Shown piece after piece: positions 9,301 to 17,883 of a stretch of DNA of 64,000 bases. Positions within the stretch are counted from its first letter, which is position 1. Every line of letters begins with the position of its first letter. Where the stretch lies: the NCBI GenBank assembly GCA_001281695.1, contig LJIE01000001.1, positions 1,688,586-1,752,585 of the forward strand, read 5' to 3'. Position numbers and translations under genes: made by a program. The stretch is from a bacterium 336/3. Its GTDB lineage: Bacteria; Bacteroidota; Bacteroidia; Cytophagales; Thermonemataceae. The notes under the pieces are model-generated. The model did not search any database, was not told the origin of the DNA, and was given only the letters and a program-made list of their open reading frames with translations.

Positions 9301-12300
9301 TAAGTTTCTTTGGGTTTCAAAGCTTCAAATACTGTTGATGAAGGATAATATAAACGAAAGTTGTTAATCATTTTGCCCTTATAACTCATCATAACGATAT
9401 GCTCAAGACTATCTTGTGGAGGAGATGATAAAAGCACCAAGCCTGATTTTGTATCATTCCAATTTGAACGATGATACACATAATTTCGAGAAGCTTTTGA
9501 AGAGTTTTCTAAATGCATTTTCTTTGTAAAATCCTGCCATGTATAAATTTCCTCATCAAAACTAATAGGAGGAGGGAAAGCTACAAGAGCATAAGAGGGT
9601 ATATCCTTTTTTTCTACCATAACTACATTGTCCTCAAAAGAGTGATAATATCCACCTTTAAATCGAAAATCAACCTGATAATTACCGTATTGAGCAAATC
9701 TTATTTTTTCAGAAGGATTGAAAAATCCAGCCCAGACACCATAATAATTGTTCTTGTTTTGGTTATAAAGAGGAACAAAAGTTTCGCCTTGTTGTAAATA
9801 AGTGTTTGGTGTATAACTGTACCTGTTATCAAGATTTACAATAAATTTTTGCAGAAAATAGATTTCGGTATTTGATAGTGTACTTTTTTCTTTTGTGATT
9901 TGGACAGTAATATCTTTTTGTTTCCATGTACTGTCTACAAGGTTTTCTACACTTAAAATTGTTTTCTGATTAGGCTTAAAACGAATATTATGTATAGCTA
10001 CCAAACTGTTTTTTGTTCTGATTTTTACAGTATGTGTGTAGTTATCTACTCTAAAAGAATAGGGTTGGTTTACAGTAAAACTTGCATACACAGGCACTTC
10101 GTCCAATAAAACATAATAAATAGAATCCAAACTGCCATTTTTGGTTACATAAGGAGCAAGTTGTGTAATGCCTTTTGCAGAAGGTTGAGTATACAAGTAA
10201 AAATTATCTTTAGGATATAAGAACTTATAATACTCTATGGTATCCAAGCGATTTTTCCATTTTGCCCAAGATATCTTCTGATTATTTTGAGCAGTTTGTA
10301 CTCTGTTTCTGCTAAAGTTATAATTATCATAATAGTCATTACTTGGATTTGGATTGAAATCTTTCAATTCAAAGAAATTTCGTTGTGTTCTGCCTTTGGT
10401 TTTGGATTTTTTACTTTTGGCTTGTACCTTATCAAAAGCAGAATGGCTGAACTCCTTAAATTTACCAGTAATCCCATAAACTGTTACATCTGCATCAGCA
10501 ATGGGTTTATTATATGCATCTGTTACAGAGGCTTCAATGGTTGTTTTAGCACCTGGTGTAATTCTTTTGGGAGCATTGAGGTCTATATTGATGTCATTTT
10601 TAGGTATATAAAGAGAAGTAACATAATCTTCTTTTTGGATACTATTGTTCCACCAATAACTCAAAGACACAAAATAATTCTTGTTGGCATTTCCTTTTCG
10701 CTTGAAAACAACAGTTTCAGTTGTAAAATCGGCAAAATAAGGCTTATCACCTTCAAAAATATAATACCAAACAGGCGTATTTCTGGGATTTTGAATCACG
10801 ACAAACAAAGAATCTTGGGTTTGTTCTGCATAACATGACACCCCTGCTTTGTTACTTAAAGCATCATAGATGTAGGAGCGTTGTTTGTAATTCTGTACTT
10901 CATAAATCTCCTTCCCAAGTGCTTTGAAGCCATAAGGTAATGTAATTGTCTTCTTGGACTTTGGTTGCCCAAAAATATCTTTTACAATGAGTGTCGCAGG
11001 CTGAGTGTATTTTTTAGCATTAAAATACCGAACCACCACACTGTCTTTGATGGCAAGGAAATCAATGGGAGCATCTTCCAAAAATCTTTCTGCTGAGGCT
11101 GTTTTTACAGTTCTTTCATTGTTAGAATTTAAAAAAGTAGTTTCTACTTTATATTTGATTTGAGCATTTCTAAAAATGGAATCGGGAATAGTGATTTTTG
11201 TTTCACCTACAGCATCCAGATTCTGCTGATGCTTCCATAAAGTATCCTTAATCAAAACTTCATTACCTCTAAAATCAAGAACTTTTTCAGTAGAAATGAT
11301 GACTTCTACTTTTGCGTCTGGCTGAGATAAATCGTTTTCATCTTTGGCAGACACATAAATATGATTTAATTCATCTTCATTGTGTCTTTCTTTTGCCAGT
11401 CGCATATTATAAGTGATACTCAAAAGCTCATAGTCTTCGTAGGTAAAATAGACTCTTCTATATCCTGCCTGTTTATCTTGAGAATATCTTTCTACTAATT
11501 TTCCATAAGCCCATTTTTCATAACTTTCAGACTGGAAATCTAAGGTGTATTGTTGTCCAGACTTGAGTTGCAGAGTGTCTGCCAATACAAAATCCAATAC
11601 ATAACCACCTGCCTGATAAGGCTTTATTTGTTTAAGCTTGATAGTTTGGTGTTTACCTTTAATATCACCTATTAAATATACATTTACAGGCTCATTTACA
11701 GGAATCTTTTTATAATCTTGTAAGTACATTTTAAACTTTACAGTATCACGTGGGCGATATTTGGGTTTATTAAAAACATGATACCCCTTCCAGCTTCTAT
11801 CAGGAGCGGAATAATATCTTCTTCTCTTTGACTCACTTCTTAAGTCATCTCTTTCATCTTTATCAAAAATGGCTACAATACGGCGAATCCATTTGGCTTT
11901 ATCATAACTATTCTTAGTAACTCTATAAATATCTCTAAAAGGTTTTTTGAGATAATACCAAACCCAAGCCAAACGACTTTTATAATAGATTTTTCGCCAA
12001 AATTGCTTTTTGAAGCGAGCATTTAGATTTGTAAGTGTAGTGTGTCCCTGATAAGAAACACTTAAAATACCCTCTTTGTAGCTTTTTGGATGGCGATACA
12101 AATTGAGTTTTTTATCAAAGGCAATTTTTTTACCTTCTACAAGTACCTCAGCATCAGAAATAATTTTTCCTGTGGTATCTTGTACTACAATTTGCAGGTC
12201 TCGGTCATTATTAACTACATTTACCTTGATATTTGAGGATTCTTCAAGGGTATAATGAATGTAAGACTCCTTAGGCTGTACAAATAAATAATCTCCCAAA

Positions 12301-12524
12301 GGCATTTTTTTTGCATTGGGCTTGGCAGTCAGGAAAGAATCCACGACTTTTGTAAAATACGTACTATCTACACCCCCCCAACCTTTTGTATAAATGTTTT
12401 TGGTTTGAGTGTGAGAAAGTTGATACACATAGGTATAATAACCTTCGTGTGGGCTTTGAGATAGTTTTTGAGCGTTACAAAAAATGCTCACCAGTAAGAA
12501 AAAAGAGAGTAAAGTTTTTTTCAT
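6393..12524 (-). CDS. alpha-2-macroglobulin family protein with inserted CarboxypepD_reg and TonB-plug-like domains
   Basis: 2043 residues from the ATG at 12524 (MKKTLLSFFLLVSIFCNAQK, a signal peptide); an ATG 12 bases upstream is less likely. The N-terminal half holds macroglobulin beta-sandwich domains, including the extended-strand segment KPKYRPRDTVKFKMYLQDY. Around residues 1150-1220 there is a CarboxypepD_reg-like domain (GYILDDKGQPVIGATVFVKE). Around 1240-1360 there is a TonB-plug-like domain (VLIRGIGSVNSSNEPLYIVD, then MEVLKNDAATAIYGSRGANG). The macroglobulin core resumes at about 1400 (PRLRTDKNGKVSFTTTFPDD), followed near residue 1600 by GYLCNEQAASK, which matches the CxEQ thioester motif, and then by a helical toroid-like region. 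Such proteins are thought to trap proteases in the periplasm or at the surface. No beta-barrel follows the plug, so it is not a transporter. Confidence 0.85.
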   Translation of the reverse strand: MKKTLLSFFLLVSIFCNAQKLSQSPHEGYYTYVYQLSHTQTKNIYTKGWGGVDSTYFTKVVDSFLTAKPNAKKMPLGDYLFVQPKESYIHYTLEESSNIKVNVVNNDRDLQIVVQDTTGKIISDAEVLVEGKKIAFDKKLNLYRHPKSYKEGILSVSYQGHTTLTNLNARFKKQFWRKIYYKSRLAWVWYYLKKPFRDIYRVTKNSYDKAKWIRRIVAIFDKDERDDLRSESKRRRYYSAPDRSWKGYHVFNKPKYRPRDTVKFKMYLQDYKKIPVNEPVNVYLIGDIKGKHQTIKLKQIKPYQAGGYVLDFVLADTLQLKSGQQYTLDFQSESYEKWAYGKLVERYSQDKQAGYRRVYFTYEDYELLSITYNMRLAKERHNEDELNHIYVSAKDENDLSQPDAKVEVIISTEKVLDFRGNEVLIKDTLWKHQQNLDAVGETKITIPDSIFRNAQIKYKVETTFLNSNNERTVKTASAERFLEDAPIDFLAIKDSVVVRYFNAKKYTQPATLIVKDIFGQPKSKKTITLPYGFKALGKEIYEVQNYKQRSYIYDALSNKAGVSCYAEQTQDSLFVVIQNPRNTPVWYYIFEGDKPYFADFTTETVVFKRKGNANKNYFVSLSYWWNNSIQKEDYVTSLYIPKNDINIDLNAPKRITPGAKTTIEASVTDAYNKPIADADVTVYGITGKFKEFSHSAFDKVQAKSKKSKTKGRTQRNFFELKDFNPNPSNDYYDNYNFSRNRVQTAQNNQKISWAKWKNRLDTIEYYKFLYPKDNFYLYTQPSAKGITQLAPYVTKNGSLDSIYYVLLDEVPVYASFTVNQPYSFRVDNYTHTVKIRTKNSLVAIHNIRFKPNQKTILSVENLVDSTWKQKDITVQITKEKSTLSNTEIYFLQKFIVNLDNRYSYTPNTYLQQGETFVPLYNQNKNNYYGVWAGFFNPSEKIRFAQYGNYQVDFRFKGGYYHSFEDNVVMVEKKDIPSYALVAFPPPISFDEEIYTWQDFTKKMHLENSSKASRNYVYHRSNWNDTKSGLVLLSSPPQDSLEHIVMMSYKGKMINNFRLYYPSSTVFEALKPKETYHFIYLYGKGHHRKFTATLSEKGVLYKKVDNLPLIKNDSTITAIKNFLEKDYKYSIYDIDSIRLSMNMKTAEQIKSLGKNTIIGYILDDKGQPVIGATVFVKENTQLGAVTDVDGYYMINHVPNNFTLVVKAVDFKDKKINIQGQSVANAFLEPDEIQAIEVISTAYGQVDKTLRTGALTTKVSGKEFENIPIQSFDQVLQGRMSGVVVQGSSGQPGSRETVLIRGIGSVNSSNEPLYIVDGIAISASDFAKLKPSDMTSMEVLKNDAATAIYGSRGANGVVVVETNAKGGAKPANKLPSSQTLLEEATANNLEGSGLRSNFRDDAVWQPRLRTDKNGKVSFTTTFPDDLTRWDVYAFAGKTGGLFASAKTSIKATKQLTAMLSMPRFAISGDSIEVVGKSTNFTSDTFAIKTRFEINKQIVSSKNQKIVNGLVEKQWIVAEKKDSLGVLYALEKDDYTDGELRKLPVYSKGTKETKGNFINLYKDSSVTWKFDKDKGAVNLHISADMLRIVEMELLHLKEYGYLCNEQAASKLLAYLMQERICKITKKPFLFTDDVKALVERLQKNVNPDGLWGWWGVSNTTGWVSKHVLKALLEAKNQGYDVKINTSAIVQMYVVGLETDTTLSRRLENLEALDQLKAEVNYPKYLDSLEKKCLKNKKNKKNRNLLGFQEYLSLQVLRQKHKLSYNLDTLKKTRKTTMYGNHYWSDASAYYENEITYNSTQTTLKALKLLQNASKNNFDEQVLAVNYILEQRNNNGYWLHTYESISALEAIYPYISNPQGKIENPVVELSGGVNQTIREYPFEATFSPEKELKIRRNQKIFSPVYITAYQQFWNEKPEKISNGFEVKSYFDNPKAQQNYLEAGKPVTLVVEVNAKQTQDYVLIEIPIPAGCSYDDKGYNYYNWDKQKHKICIFLDRMRGGFERYTIQLIPRYTGVYTLNPAKVEMMYKPTFVGRENLKKIVIKEKKL

Positions 12525-12591
12525 AGGCAATATCATATTAAGGGTTTAAGTATAAACTAAAGTTATCAAAAATATTTAACAAATACAATTC

Positions 12592-13287
12592 ATGCTTTTT
12601 TTAATTCCTAATTTGCTTGCACCTGATACTCACAGCCAAGTGTTGCCAGTGTACGTTTCTGAAACTGTTAAAACCATTCAACATTTTATTGTAGAGGATG
12701 TTCGGAATGCCCGTAGATTTATCAGCAGCCTTCGTTTGGGACTCAAAATTGAAGAGTTATTTTTTTATGAAATGGGTAAACACAGCCAATTTGAGCATTT
12801 GGAATCTGTTTTGAAACTACTTCAAAAAGGTGAAAATGTTGGCTTGCTTTCAGAAGCGGGTTGCCCTGCTGTTGCCGACCCTGGTGCAAAAATAGTGGCT
12901 TGGGCTCAAGAAAAAGACATCAGAGTTGTACCTATGGTTGGAGCGTCTTCTATTTTACTAGCTCTGATGGGTTCTGGTTTCAATGGGCAAAGCTTTTGTT
13001 TTCAAGGGTATCTACCTATCAACAAACAAGAACGAATTGAAAGAATTAAATATCTTGAAAAATTAGTGTATGCAGAAAAGCAAACGCAAATTTTTATAGA
13101 AGCACCTTTCCGAAACGATTCTGTTTTGGATGCCATTCTTCAGAACTGCCAAAGTACCACCAAAATTTGTATAGCTATCAATATCACAAGCCCCGAAGAG
13201 AAAATTATAACCAAACCTGTTTCGTACTGGAAAAAGAACAAACCCGGTTTGCACAAAATACCTTGTGTATTCTTGATGTATCAGTAG
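12592..13287 (+). CDS. SAM-dependent methyltransferase, RsmI-like tetrapyrrole methylase fold
   Basis: 231 residues. The stretch LLSEAGCPAVADPGAKIVAW is the characteristic cofactor-binding loop of the RsmI/tetrapyrrole methylase family, followed by VVPMVGASSILLALMGSGF. Classical RsmI proteins methylate the ribose of C1402 in 16S rRNA and are about 280 residues with an N-terminal PIGN motif. Here the protein begins MLFLIPNLLAPDT, and the usual C-terminal domain is missing. This is therefore a shorter relative whose substrate may differ. It is divergent from the alpha-2-macroglobulin gene. Confidence 0.8.
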   Translation: MLFLIPNLLAPDTHSQVLPVYVSETVKTIQHFIVEDVRNARRFISSLRLGLKIEELFFYEMGKHSQFEHLESVLKLLQKGENVGLLSEAGCPAVADPGAKIVAWAQEKDIRVVPMVGASSILLALMGSGFNGQSFCFQGYLPINKQERIERIKYLEKLVYAEKQTQIFIEAPFRNDSVLDAILQNCQSTTKICIAINITSPEEKIITKPVSYWKKNKPGLHKIPCVFLMYQ

Positions 13288-13315
13288 ATATAATAACACT
13301 TCAGAAGGCAAAAAA

Positions 13316-13792
13316 ATGGAAATAGCATTAATAAAAGAGATAAAAAAGGAATATTTAGAAGCAACTAAATGTTATGAAAATGAAATAGAAAATTATTCAT
13401 CTGATGTGTTACCAAATAGTTTTATCAATTTAGCATTTATATATTGGTGTTTTGCTTTTGAGTTTAGTATTCCTGAGGATATTCCTGAAGACTATAGTGT
13501 CATAGGAGGTAATAGATATCAAAAAATTTTAGAGTTAGGATTAAGTTATTACCCAAATAACACAGAATTACATTTTTGGAAAAAATATTTTCAACATATT
13601 ATTTATGGTGAAGAATTTTCAGAGAAAGATTGTAAACTGCTTATAGAAAAATATGGTGATAGTATAGTTCCTTACTTTTTTCTTTATCTTTTTGATAAAA
13701 ACAAATATGAAAAACAAAGAAATGAGTTAATAATAGATGCTAAAGAGTTGCCTACAGCAAAAAATCTTTATATAAAATCATTAATTGAATAG
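13316..13792 (+). CDS. hypothetical protein, helical, TPR-like
   Basis: 158 residues, starting 28 bases after the methyltransferase stop. The sequence is predominantly helical and rich in Lys, Glu and aromatic residues (EYLEATKCYENEIENYS, then GNRYQKILELGLSYYPNNTE), which resembles one or two degenerate tetratricopeptide units. There is no signal peptide and no membrane segment. I do not recognise a family. Its local base composition is more AT-rich than the preceding gene. Confidence 0.55.
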   Translation: MEIALIKEIKKEYLEATKCYENEIENYSSDVLPNSFINLAFIYWCFAFEFSIPEDIPEDYSVIGGNRYQKILELGLSYYPNNTELHFWKKYFQHIIYGEEFSEKDCKLLIEKYGDSIVPYFFLYLFDKNKYEKQRNELIIDAKELPTAKNLYIKSLIE

Positions 13793-13935
13793 AAATGATG
13801 ACTGTAAAACTTGTTTTTCTTATCTCAAAATAAGCTTTTAAAATAAAGTGCTTCTTGTAGGAAGTATATAAGAAATTATAGCAAAAAACCTTATAGGTTT
13901 AAAACATGATGCAATAGCCAAAATCTCTATTATCA

Positions 13936-14751
13936 ATGAGTCATGATTTTAACATCAGAAATCTTTATAAACCTGTTCAACCAACTATAAAACAGGTAGA
14001 GAAGAGTGTTGTTTATAGAGAAGAATTGCCTCAAAACGATCTTCAGCATATTATTTATTGTTATTGGGAGCTAAAAACAACTGAAAGCCTTCAAACATCA
14101 TTTTCTTATAGAGTAGTAGCTGATGGTTGTATAGATATATTTTTTCAACTCCATGAACCCACAGAAAATTTTGTAATGGGATTTTGTAAGAAATATACAG
14201 AGTTTCTGCTTGATAATACTTTTCATTATATAGGTGTTCGCTTTTTTCCAACTATGTTTCCTGCTTTATTTGATATTGATGCCAAAGAACTGAGCAATCG
14301 TTTTGAAAGATTAGAAGGAGTAGTGAAAGAGATTTCAGATTTTATCAAAAATAATTTTTCAGGAGAAAATAGCTTTGAAGAAGTTAAAACGAAACTCAAT
14401 AAGTATTTTATGATTTTTCTTCATAAAACTACTTTATCCATTGATACAAGATTCCAAAAAGCTTTTCATACTATCTTGAAAAATTTTGGAATTGTAAATA
14501 TTCAAATAGACTTGGATATTGGTTTAAGTCCAAGACAATTACGTAGATATTTTGAATTTTATGTAGGTGATACTGCTAAAACTTTTAGTCAGGTAGTACG
14601 CTTTCAAAGTATTTTAAATGCAAAACCTTCTACACAAAGCCTTAGAGAAAACAAAGTATTTTTTGATTTAGGATATTATGATCAAGCTCATTTTATCAAA
14701 GAGTTTAAAAATTTTTATGGAGTAACGCCTTCTAAGGCTTTTGGGAGATAA
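13936..14751 (+). CDS. AraC family transcriptional regulator
   Basis: 271 residues. The N-terminal part has the DUF6597-like ligand region typical of this AraC subgroup (RVVADGCIDIFFQL and YIGVRFFPTMFPALF). The C-terminal part is a double helix-turn-helix (GLSPRQLRRYFEFYVGDTAK and DLGYYDQAHFIKEFKNFYG), ending with the AraC signature region GVTPSKAFGR. It precedes a VOC-family gene by 77 bases on the same strand, so it probably controls or is co-expressed with it. The ligand is unknown. Confidence 0.85.
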   Translation: MSHDFNIRNLYKPVQPTIKQVEKSVVYREELPQNDLQHIIYCYWELKTTESLQTSFSYRVVADGCIDIFFQLHEPTENFVMGFCKKYTEFLLDNTFHYIGVRFFPTMFPALFDIDAKELSNRFERLEGVVKEISDFIKNNFSGENSFEEVKTKLNKYFMIFLHKTTLSIDTRFQKAFHTILKNFGIVNIQIDLDIGLSPRQLRRYFEFYVGDTAKTFSQVVRFQSILNAKPSTQSLRENKVFFDLGYYDQAHFIKEFKNFYGVTPSKAFGR

Positions 14752-14828
14752 AATGTCCGTTTTTTACAAGTTTTTCATTCGGGAAGGTGGCAAATTCGTA
14801 ACATCAATTCACTAAAAATGGATAAAAT

Positions 14829-15209
14829 ATGAAACTCAATGCTGGAATTCTCACAGAAAAATTGGCGGAAAGCAAAGCTTTTTACACCAATCACTTAGGT
14901 TTCGGAGTAACTTTTGAAAATGAATTTTACCTCCTGATGCACACACCCAATCATCAAGCAGAAATAAGCTTTTTGCTCCCTTATCATCCCACACAACATA
15001 CATTTTTTCATAAACCATTTCAAGGTGAAGGAGTGTACTTGACCATAGAAGTGGATGATGTAGATGCTATTTACACTCTTTTAAAAAACAAGGGGGTGGA
15101 AATAAAAATTGAAATAAGAGATGAGCCTTGGGGAGATAGGCACTTTGCAATTGCAGACCCCAATGGGATAGGAATAGACATTGTAAAGTATTCGCCACCT
15201 CAAAATTGA
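14829..15209 (+). CDS. VOC family protein (glyoxalase/bleomycin-resistance fold)
   Basis: 126 residues. The pattern LAESKAFYTNHLGFGVTFEN at the N-terminus and GDRHFAIADPNGIGIDIVKY at the C-terminus is diagnostic of the vicinal oxygen chelate fold. There is one betaalphabetabetabeta pair in each half, with VYLTIEVDDVDAIYTLL in the middle. The metal-ligand pattern of true glyoxalase I is not obvious, so dioxygenase, antibiotic-binding or unknown roles are all possible. It follows the AraC regulator and ends just before a strong bidirectional terminator. Confidence 0.8.
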   Translation: MKLNAGILTEKLAESKAFYTNHLGFGVTFENEFYLLMHTPNHQAEISFLLPYHPTQHTFFHKPFQGEGVYLTIEVDDVDAIYTLLKNKGVEIKIEIRDEPWGDRHFAIADPNGIGIDIVKYSPPQN

Positions 15210-15214
15210 TTTTT

Positions 15215-15254
15215 ATGAATGTAGATATGCACCACAGTGCATATCTACATTCAT
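15215..15254. terminator. bidirectional terminator between VOC gene and rlmD
   Basis: A perfect 18-bp inverted repeat (ATGAATGTAGATATGCAC and its complement) with a 4-base loop lies exactly between the convergent stops of the VOC gene and rlmD. It abuts the rlmD stop codon at 15255. Confidence 0.8.
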
Positions 15255-16673
15255 TTATTTGCCTTTCAATTTCATTTGTAAAACATTTTCTACGTGGTAG
15301 GTATGTGGAAACATATCCACGGGCTGAACGGCTGTAATTTCATATTTTGAGCTTAAAAGAGCTACATCTCTTGCTTGTGTGGCTGGATTACAGCTTACAT
15401 ACACCAAAATCTTAGGTTCAGCTTCTAAAATAACATTCACAACGTCTTCGTGCATACCAGCTCTTGGAGGGTCAGTGATAATTACGTCAGGCTTTCCATG
15501 TTCTTCAACAAATGAAGGTACAAGAATATCCTTCATATCACCTGCAAAAAACAATGTATGTTTGATATTATTAATTTCTGAGTTAATTTTCGCATCTTCA
15601 ATGGCTTCAGGAACATACTCAATACCCACCACTTTTTTAGCCTGATGAGCCACAAAATTAGCAATTGTACCTGTACCTGTGTAAAGGTCGTAAACTACTT
15701 CATTGCCTTGTAATTCAGCAAATTCTCTGGCTACTTTATAAAGTTCATAAGCTTGGTCGGAGTTGGTTTGATAAAACGATTTTGCACCAATTCTAAACTG
15801 CAAATCTTCCATTGTAGCTGTTATGTAAGGCTTTCCTGCAAAGGTTATTATCTCTTGGTCGCTGTAACTATCATTTTTCTTGGTATTGATGATATAAAGT
15901 AAAGAAGTAATCTCAGAAAAACTTCCCTGAAGCATTTGCATCATTTCCTCAATCACATCAGGTTTGTTTTCTGCAAAAATGACAATCACCATCCATTCGT
16001 CAATATTGGTATTTCTGATAACCAAATTGCGTAATGTACCATGTTGGTTTTTGAGGTCGTAGAATGTAATTCCCTTTTGAAGAGCAAAATCTCTGACTTT
16101 TAAACGTATTTTGTTAGACAAATCATCTTGCAAATAACAAGTTTCTACATCTATAATTTTATCAAAACGTCCTGGGATATGAAAACCCAATGCATTTTTT
16201 TCAAGATTTTCACCTGCCTGAATTTCTTCAACAGTCAGCCAACGATTATTAGAAAAGGTATATTCTAATTTATTTCTATACTCTGTGGTTTTCTGAGAGG
16301 CTAAAATAGGGCGTATTTCTGGAAAAGATACCTTCGCAATACGCTCCAGAGCATCTTGTACTTCTTGTTGTTTTTGTTCTAATTGTTTTTCATAAGCAAA
16401 ATGTTGCCATTTACAACCTCCACAAATACCATAATGCGAGCAAAAAGGATCTGTACGGAATGGTGATTTTTCATGAATTTTGAGTGGTTTGGCAAACCAA
16501 TAATTCGATTTTTTCTTATAAACCTCTACATCAGCAATATCTTGTGGAGCAATATTGCCTTCTACAAAAATAACTCTCTCTTCGTAATGAGCAATACATT
16601 TACCTTCAGCAACAGGCTTTTCAATTAGAATTTTTTCTAAAACTATATTTTTTGTCGATTTATTCTTCATCAT
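15255..16673 (-). CDS. rlmD: 23S rRNA (uracil-5-)-methyltransferase RlmD
   Basis: 472 residues. The N-terminal TRAM-like domain is followed by iron-sulfur cysteines C78, C84 and C87 (FCSHYGICGGCKW) and C179 (ETCYL). The SAM-binding fold shows VVYDLYTGTGTIANFVA and ITDPPRAGMHEDVV. The catalytic cysteine lies in YVSCNPATQARDVALL, which is typical of RlmD/RumA. The enzyme makes m5U1939 in 23S rRNA. Its start overlaps the end of the upstream SPOR gene by 14 bases (11 if the second Met is used), which implies coupled translation. The family includes RlmC-type relatives, so the exact uridine is inferred. Confidence 0.88.
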   Translation of the reverse strand: MMKNKSTKNIVLEKILIEKPVAEGKCIAHYEERVIFVEGNIAPQDIADVEVYKKKSNYWFAKPLKIHEKSPFRTDPFCSHYGICGGCKWQHFAYEKQLEQKQQEVQDALERIAKVSFPEIRPILASQKTTEYRNKLEYTFSNNRWLTVEEIQAGENLEKNALGFHIPGRFDKIIDVETCYLQDDLSNKIRLKVRDFALQKGITFYDLKNQHGTLRNLVIRNTNIDEWMVIVIFAENKPDVIEEMMQMLQGSFSEITSLLYIINTKKNDSYSDQEIITFAGKPYITATMEDLQFRIGAKSFYQTNSDQAYELYKVAREFAELQGNEVVYDLYTGTGTIANFVAHQAKKVVGIEYVPEAIEDAKINSEINNIKHTLFFAGDMKDILVPSFVEEHGKPDVIITDPPRAGMHEDVVNVILEAEPKILVYVSCNPATQARDVALLSSKYEITAVQPVDMFPHTYHVENVLQMKLKGK

Positions 16674-17157
16674 CAGAACTTTGAAATATTTTTATCTTAT
16701 CAGGAACTACAATGGCTTCTTCAAAATGTTTTCGGGCTTGGCGTTTTGCGTCATCAGCATCTTGTTTGCTAACAAATTTACCCATTTTTACTCTGTAGAA
16801 AGGTTGTTCATAAACCAATCTAATTTCTTCATTTTTAAATATCTGTGATGCTCTAGCTTTGGCTTCTTCTACTTTCTTCCTGTCCCTATCCGAAATAAGC
16901 ATGATTCTGTAACCATTAACATTTTGTATACCACCTTCAGGTTTTCCATCCAAAAAATCATTCAATCTTTTAGTAATATGTCTTTTGGGTTTTATGTTGA
17001 TTTCTTTTTCAGCAGGCAAATACACAATAGATTTTACAGTAGGCTTTTGGTAATCGTATTGAGGGCGAGAAGGGGCAAGATTATCTGTAAATTTTTTTTG
17101 TGCAAACGAAAATGTTCCAACACAAAAAAGAAAAAGGAATAAAAATAGTTTTTTCAT
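16660..17157 (-). CDS. secreted SPOR-domain protein
   Basis: 165 residues with a signal peptide (MKKLFLFLFLFCVGTFSFAQ). The C-terminal 80 residues form a SPOR domain (GYRIMLISDRDRKKVEEAKA, then FYRVKMGKFVSKQDADDAK and a final AIVVPDKIKIF). SPOR domains bind denuded peptidoglycan glycan strands. It is a paralogue of the gene immediately upstream and shares the same layout; together with rlmD they form a likely three-gene operon. Confidence 0.82.
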   Translation of the reverse strand: MKKLFLFLFLFCVGTFSFAQKKFTDNLAPSRPQYDYQKPTVKSIVYLPAEKEINIKPKRHITKRLNDFLDGKPEGGIQNVNGYRIMLISDRDRKKVEEAKARASQIFKNEEIRLVYEQPFYRVKMGKFVSKQDADDAKRQARKHFEEAIVVPDKIKIFQSSDDEE

Positions 17158-17179
17158 AGTAAAATAAGGTTATAAGCAC

Positions 17180-17211
17180 AAAAGGTGGTACATTGTTAGT
17201 TACCACCTTTT
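17180..17211 (-). terminator. weak hairpin at the 3' end of the first SPOR gene
   Basis: AAAAGGTGGTA pairs with TACCACCTTTT around a loop that contains the stop codon of the upstream SPOR gene. The T-run on the minus strand is short, so it may only attenuate transcription into the second SPOR gene. Confidence 0.4.
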
Positions 17212-17786
17212 TTCTTTTCCCATTCTTTCTTTTGTAAAAGTAATAGTTCGTCAGGGGTTGCTTGCTTGATAACTGTTACTTGATCTGGAACAATCATGGC
17301 ATCAGGGAAACGACGTTTGAGATGTTTATAAAGTTCTCTAGCATCTTCTCTGGTGAGAAAATTCCCTACTTTTACTCGATAATTAGGTCTGTCATAATCT
17401 AAATAGGCTTCTTCATCACTCTGCATATTCAAAGCTCTACCTTTAGCACTTGAAGCTTCGCTTCTGTCTTTACCAACATACACTTGTACACGATAGCCTG
17501 GTTTACTAATTTTTACAGTTACTTTTTCGGGTACATAATCAAGCATTCTATTGAGTTTTTTGGTAATATCCATATTGAAAGCCAATAAAGAATCAGGTAA
17601 ATCTAAATTTTCACTATTAGTCTTAATTTCCAATGTTTTAGGAATACCATAAAAAACAGGTTTTTCGTATTTGTATAATGTTCGATAGCTTGCAACATCA
17701 TCATTGAATGATTCTTTCTCCTTTTGAGCAGATACAATTGAAGGAACAAATAAGAAGCTTAAAAAAAGTATTTTGAGCAATTTCAT
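17196..17786 (-). CDS. secreted SPOR-domain protein
   Basis: 196 residues from the ATG at 17786 (MKLLKILFLSFLFVPSIVSA), a clear signal peptide. The open frame extends 27 residues further upstream, but that extension has no signal-peptide character. The SPOR domain covers roughly residues 108-185 (GYRVQVYVGKDRSEASSAKG, NYRVKVGNFLTREDARELY, AMIVPDQVTVIK). It is predicted periplasmic and peptidoglycan-binding. It resembles the next gene (16660-17157) over its whole length, so the pair arose by tandem duplication. Confidence 0.82.
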   Translation of the reverse strand: MKLLKILFLSFLFVPSIVSAQKEKESFNDDVASYRTLYKYEKPVFYGIPKTLEIKTNSENLDLPDSLLAFNMDITKKLNRMLDYVPEKVTVKISKPGYRVQVYVGKDRSEASSAKGRALNMQSDEEAYLDYDRPNYRVKVGNFLTREDARELYKHLKRRFPDAMIVPDQVTVIKQATPDELLLLQKKEWEKKKGGN

Positions 17787-17883
17787 AGTGAAACAAACAG
17801 TTTTTTGATGTAAAAATACTTTATTACAGTTAAAAAAACAATATTTTTTAATGAAATTCATCTTCAAACCCTTTTGTTTTTCT

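Noticed and set aside
10287-10838. 183-residue open frame on the plus strand inside the macroglobulin gene
   Set aside because: Its product is Ile/Phe-rich with no recognisable domain, and it lies fully antisense to a well-supported gene.
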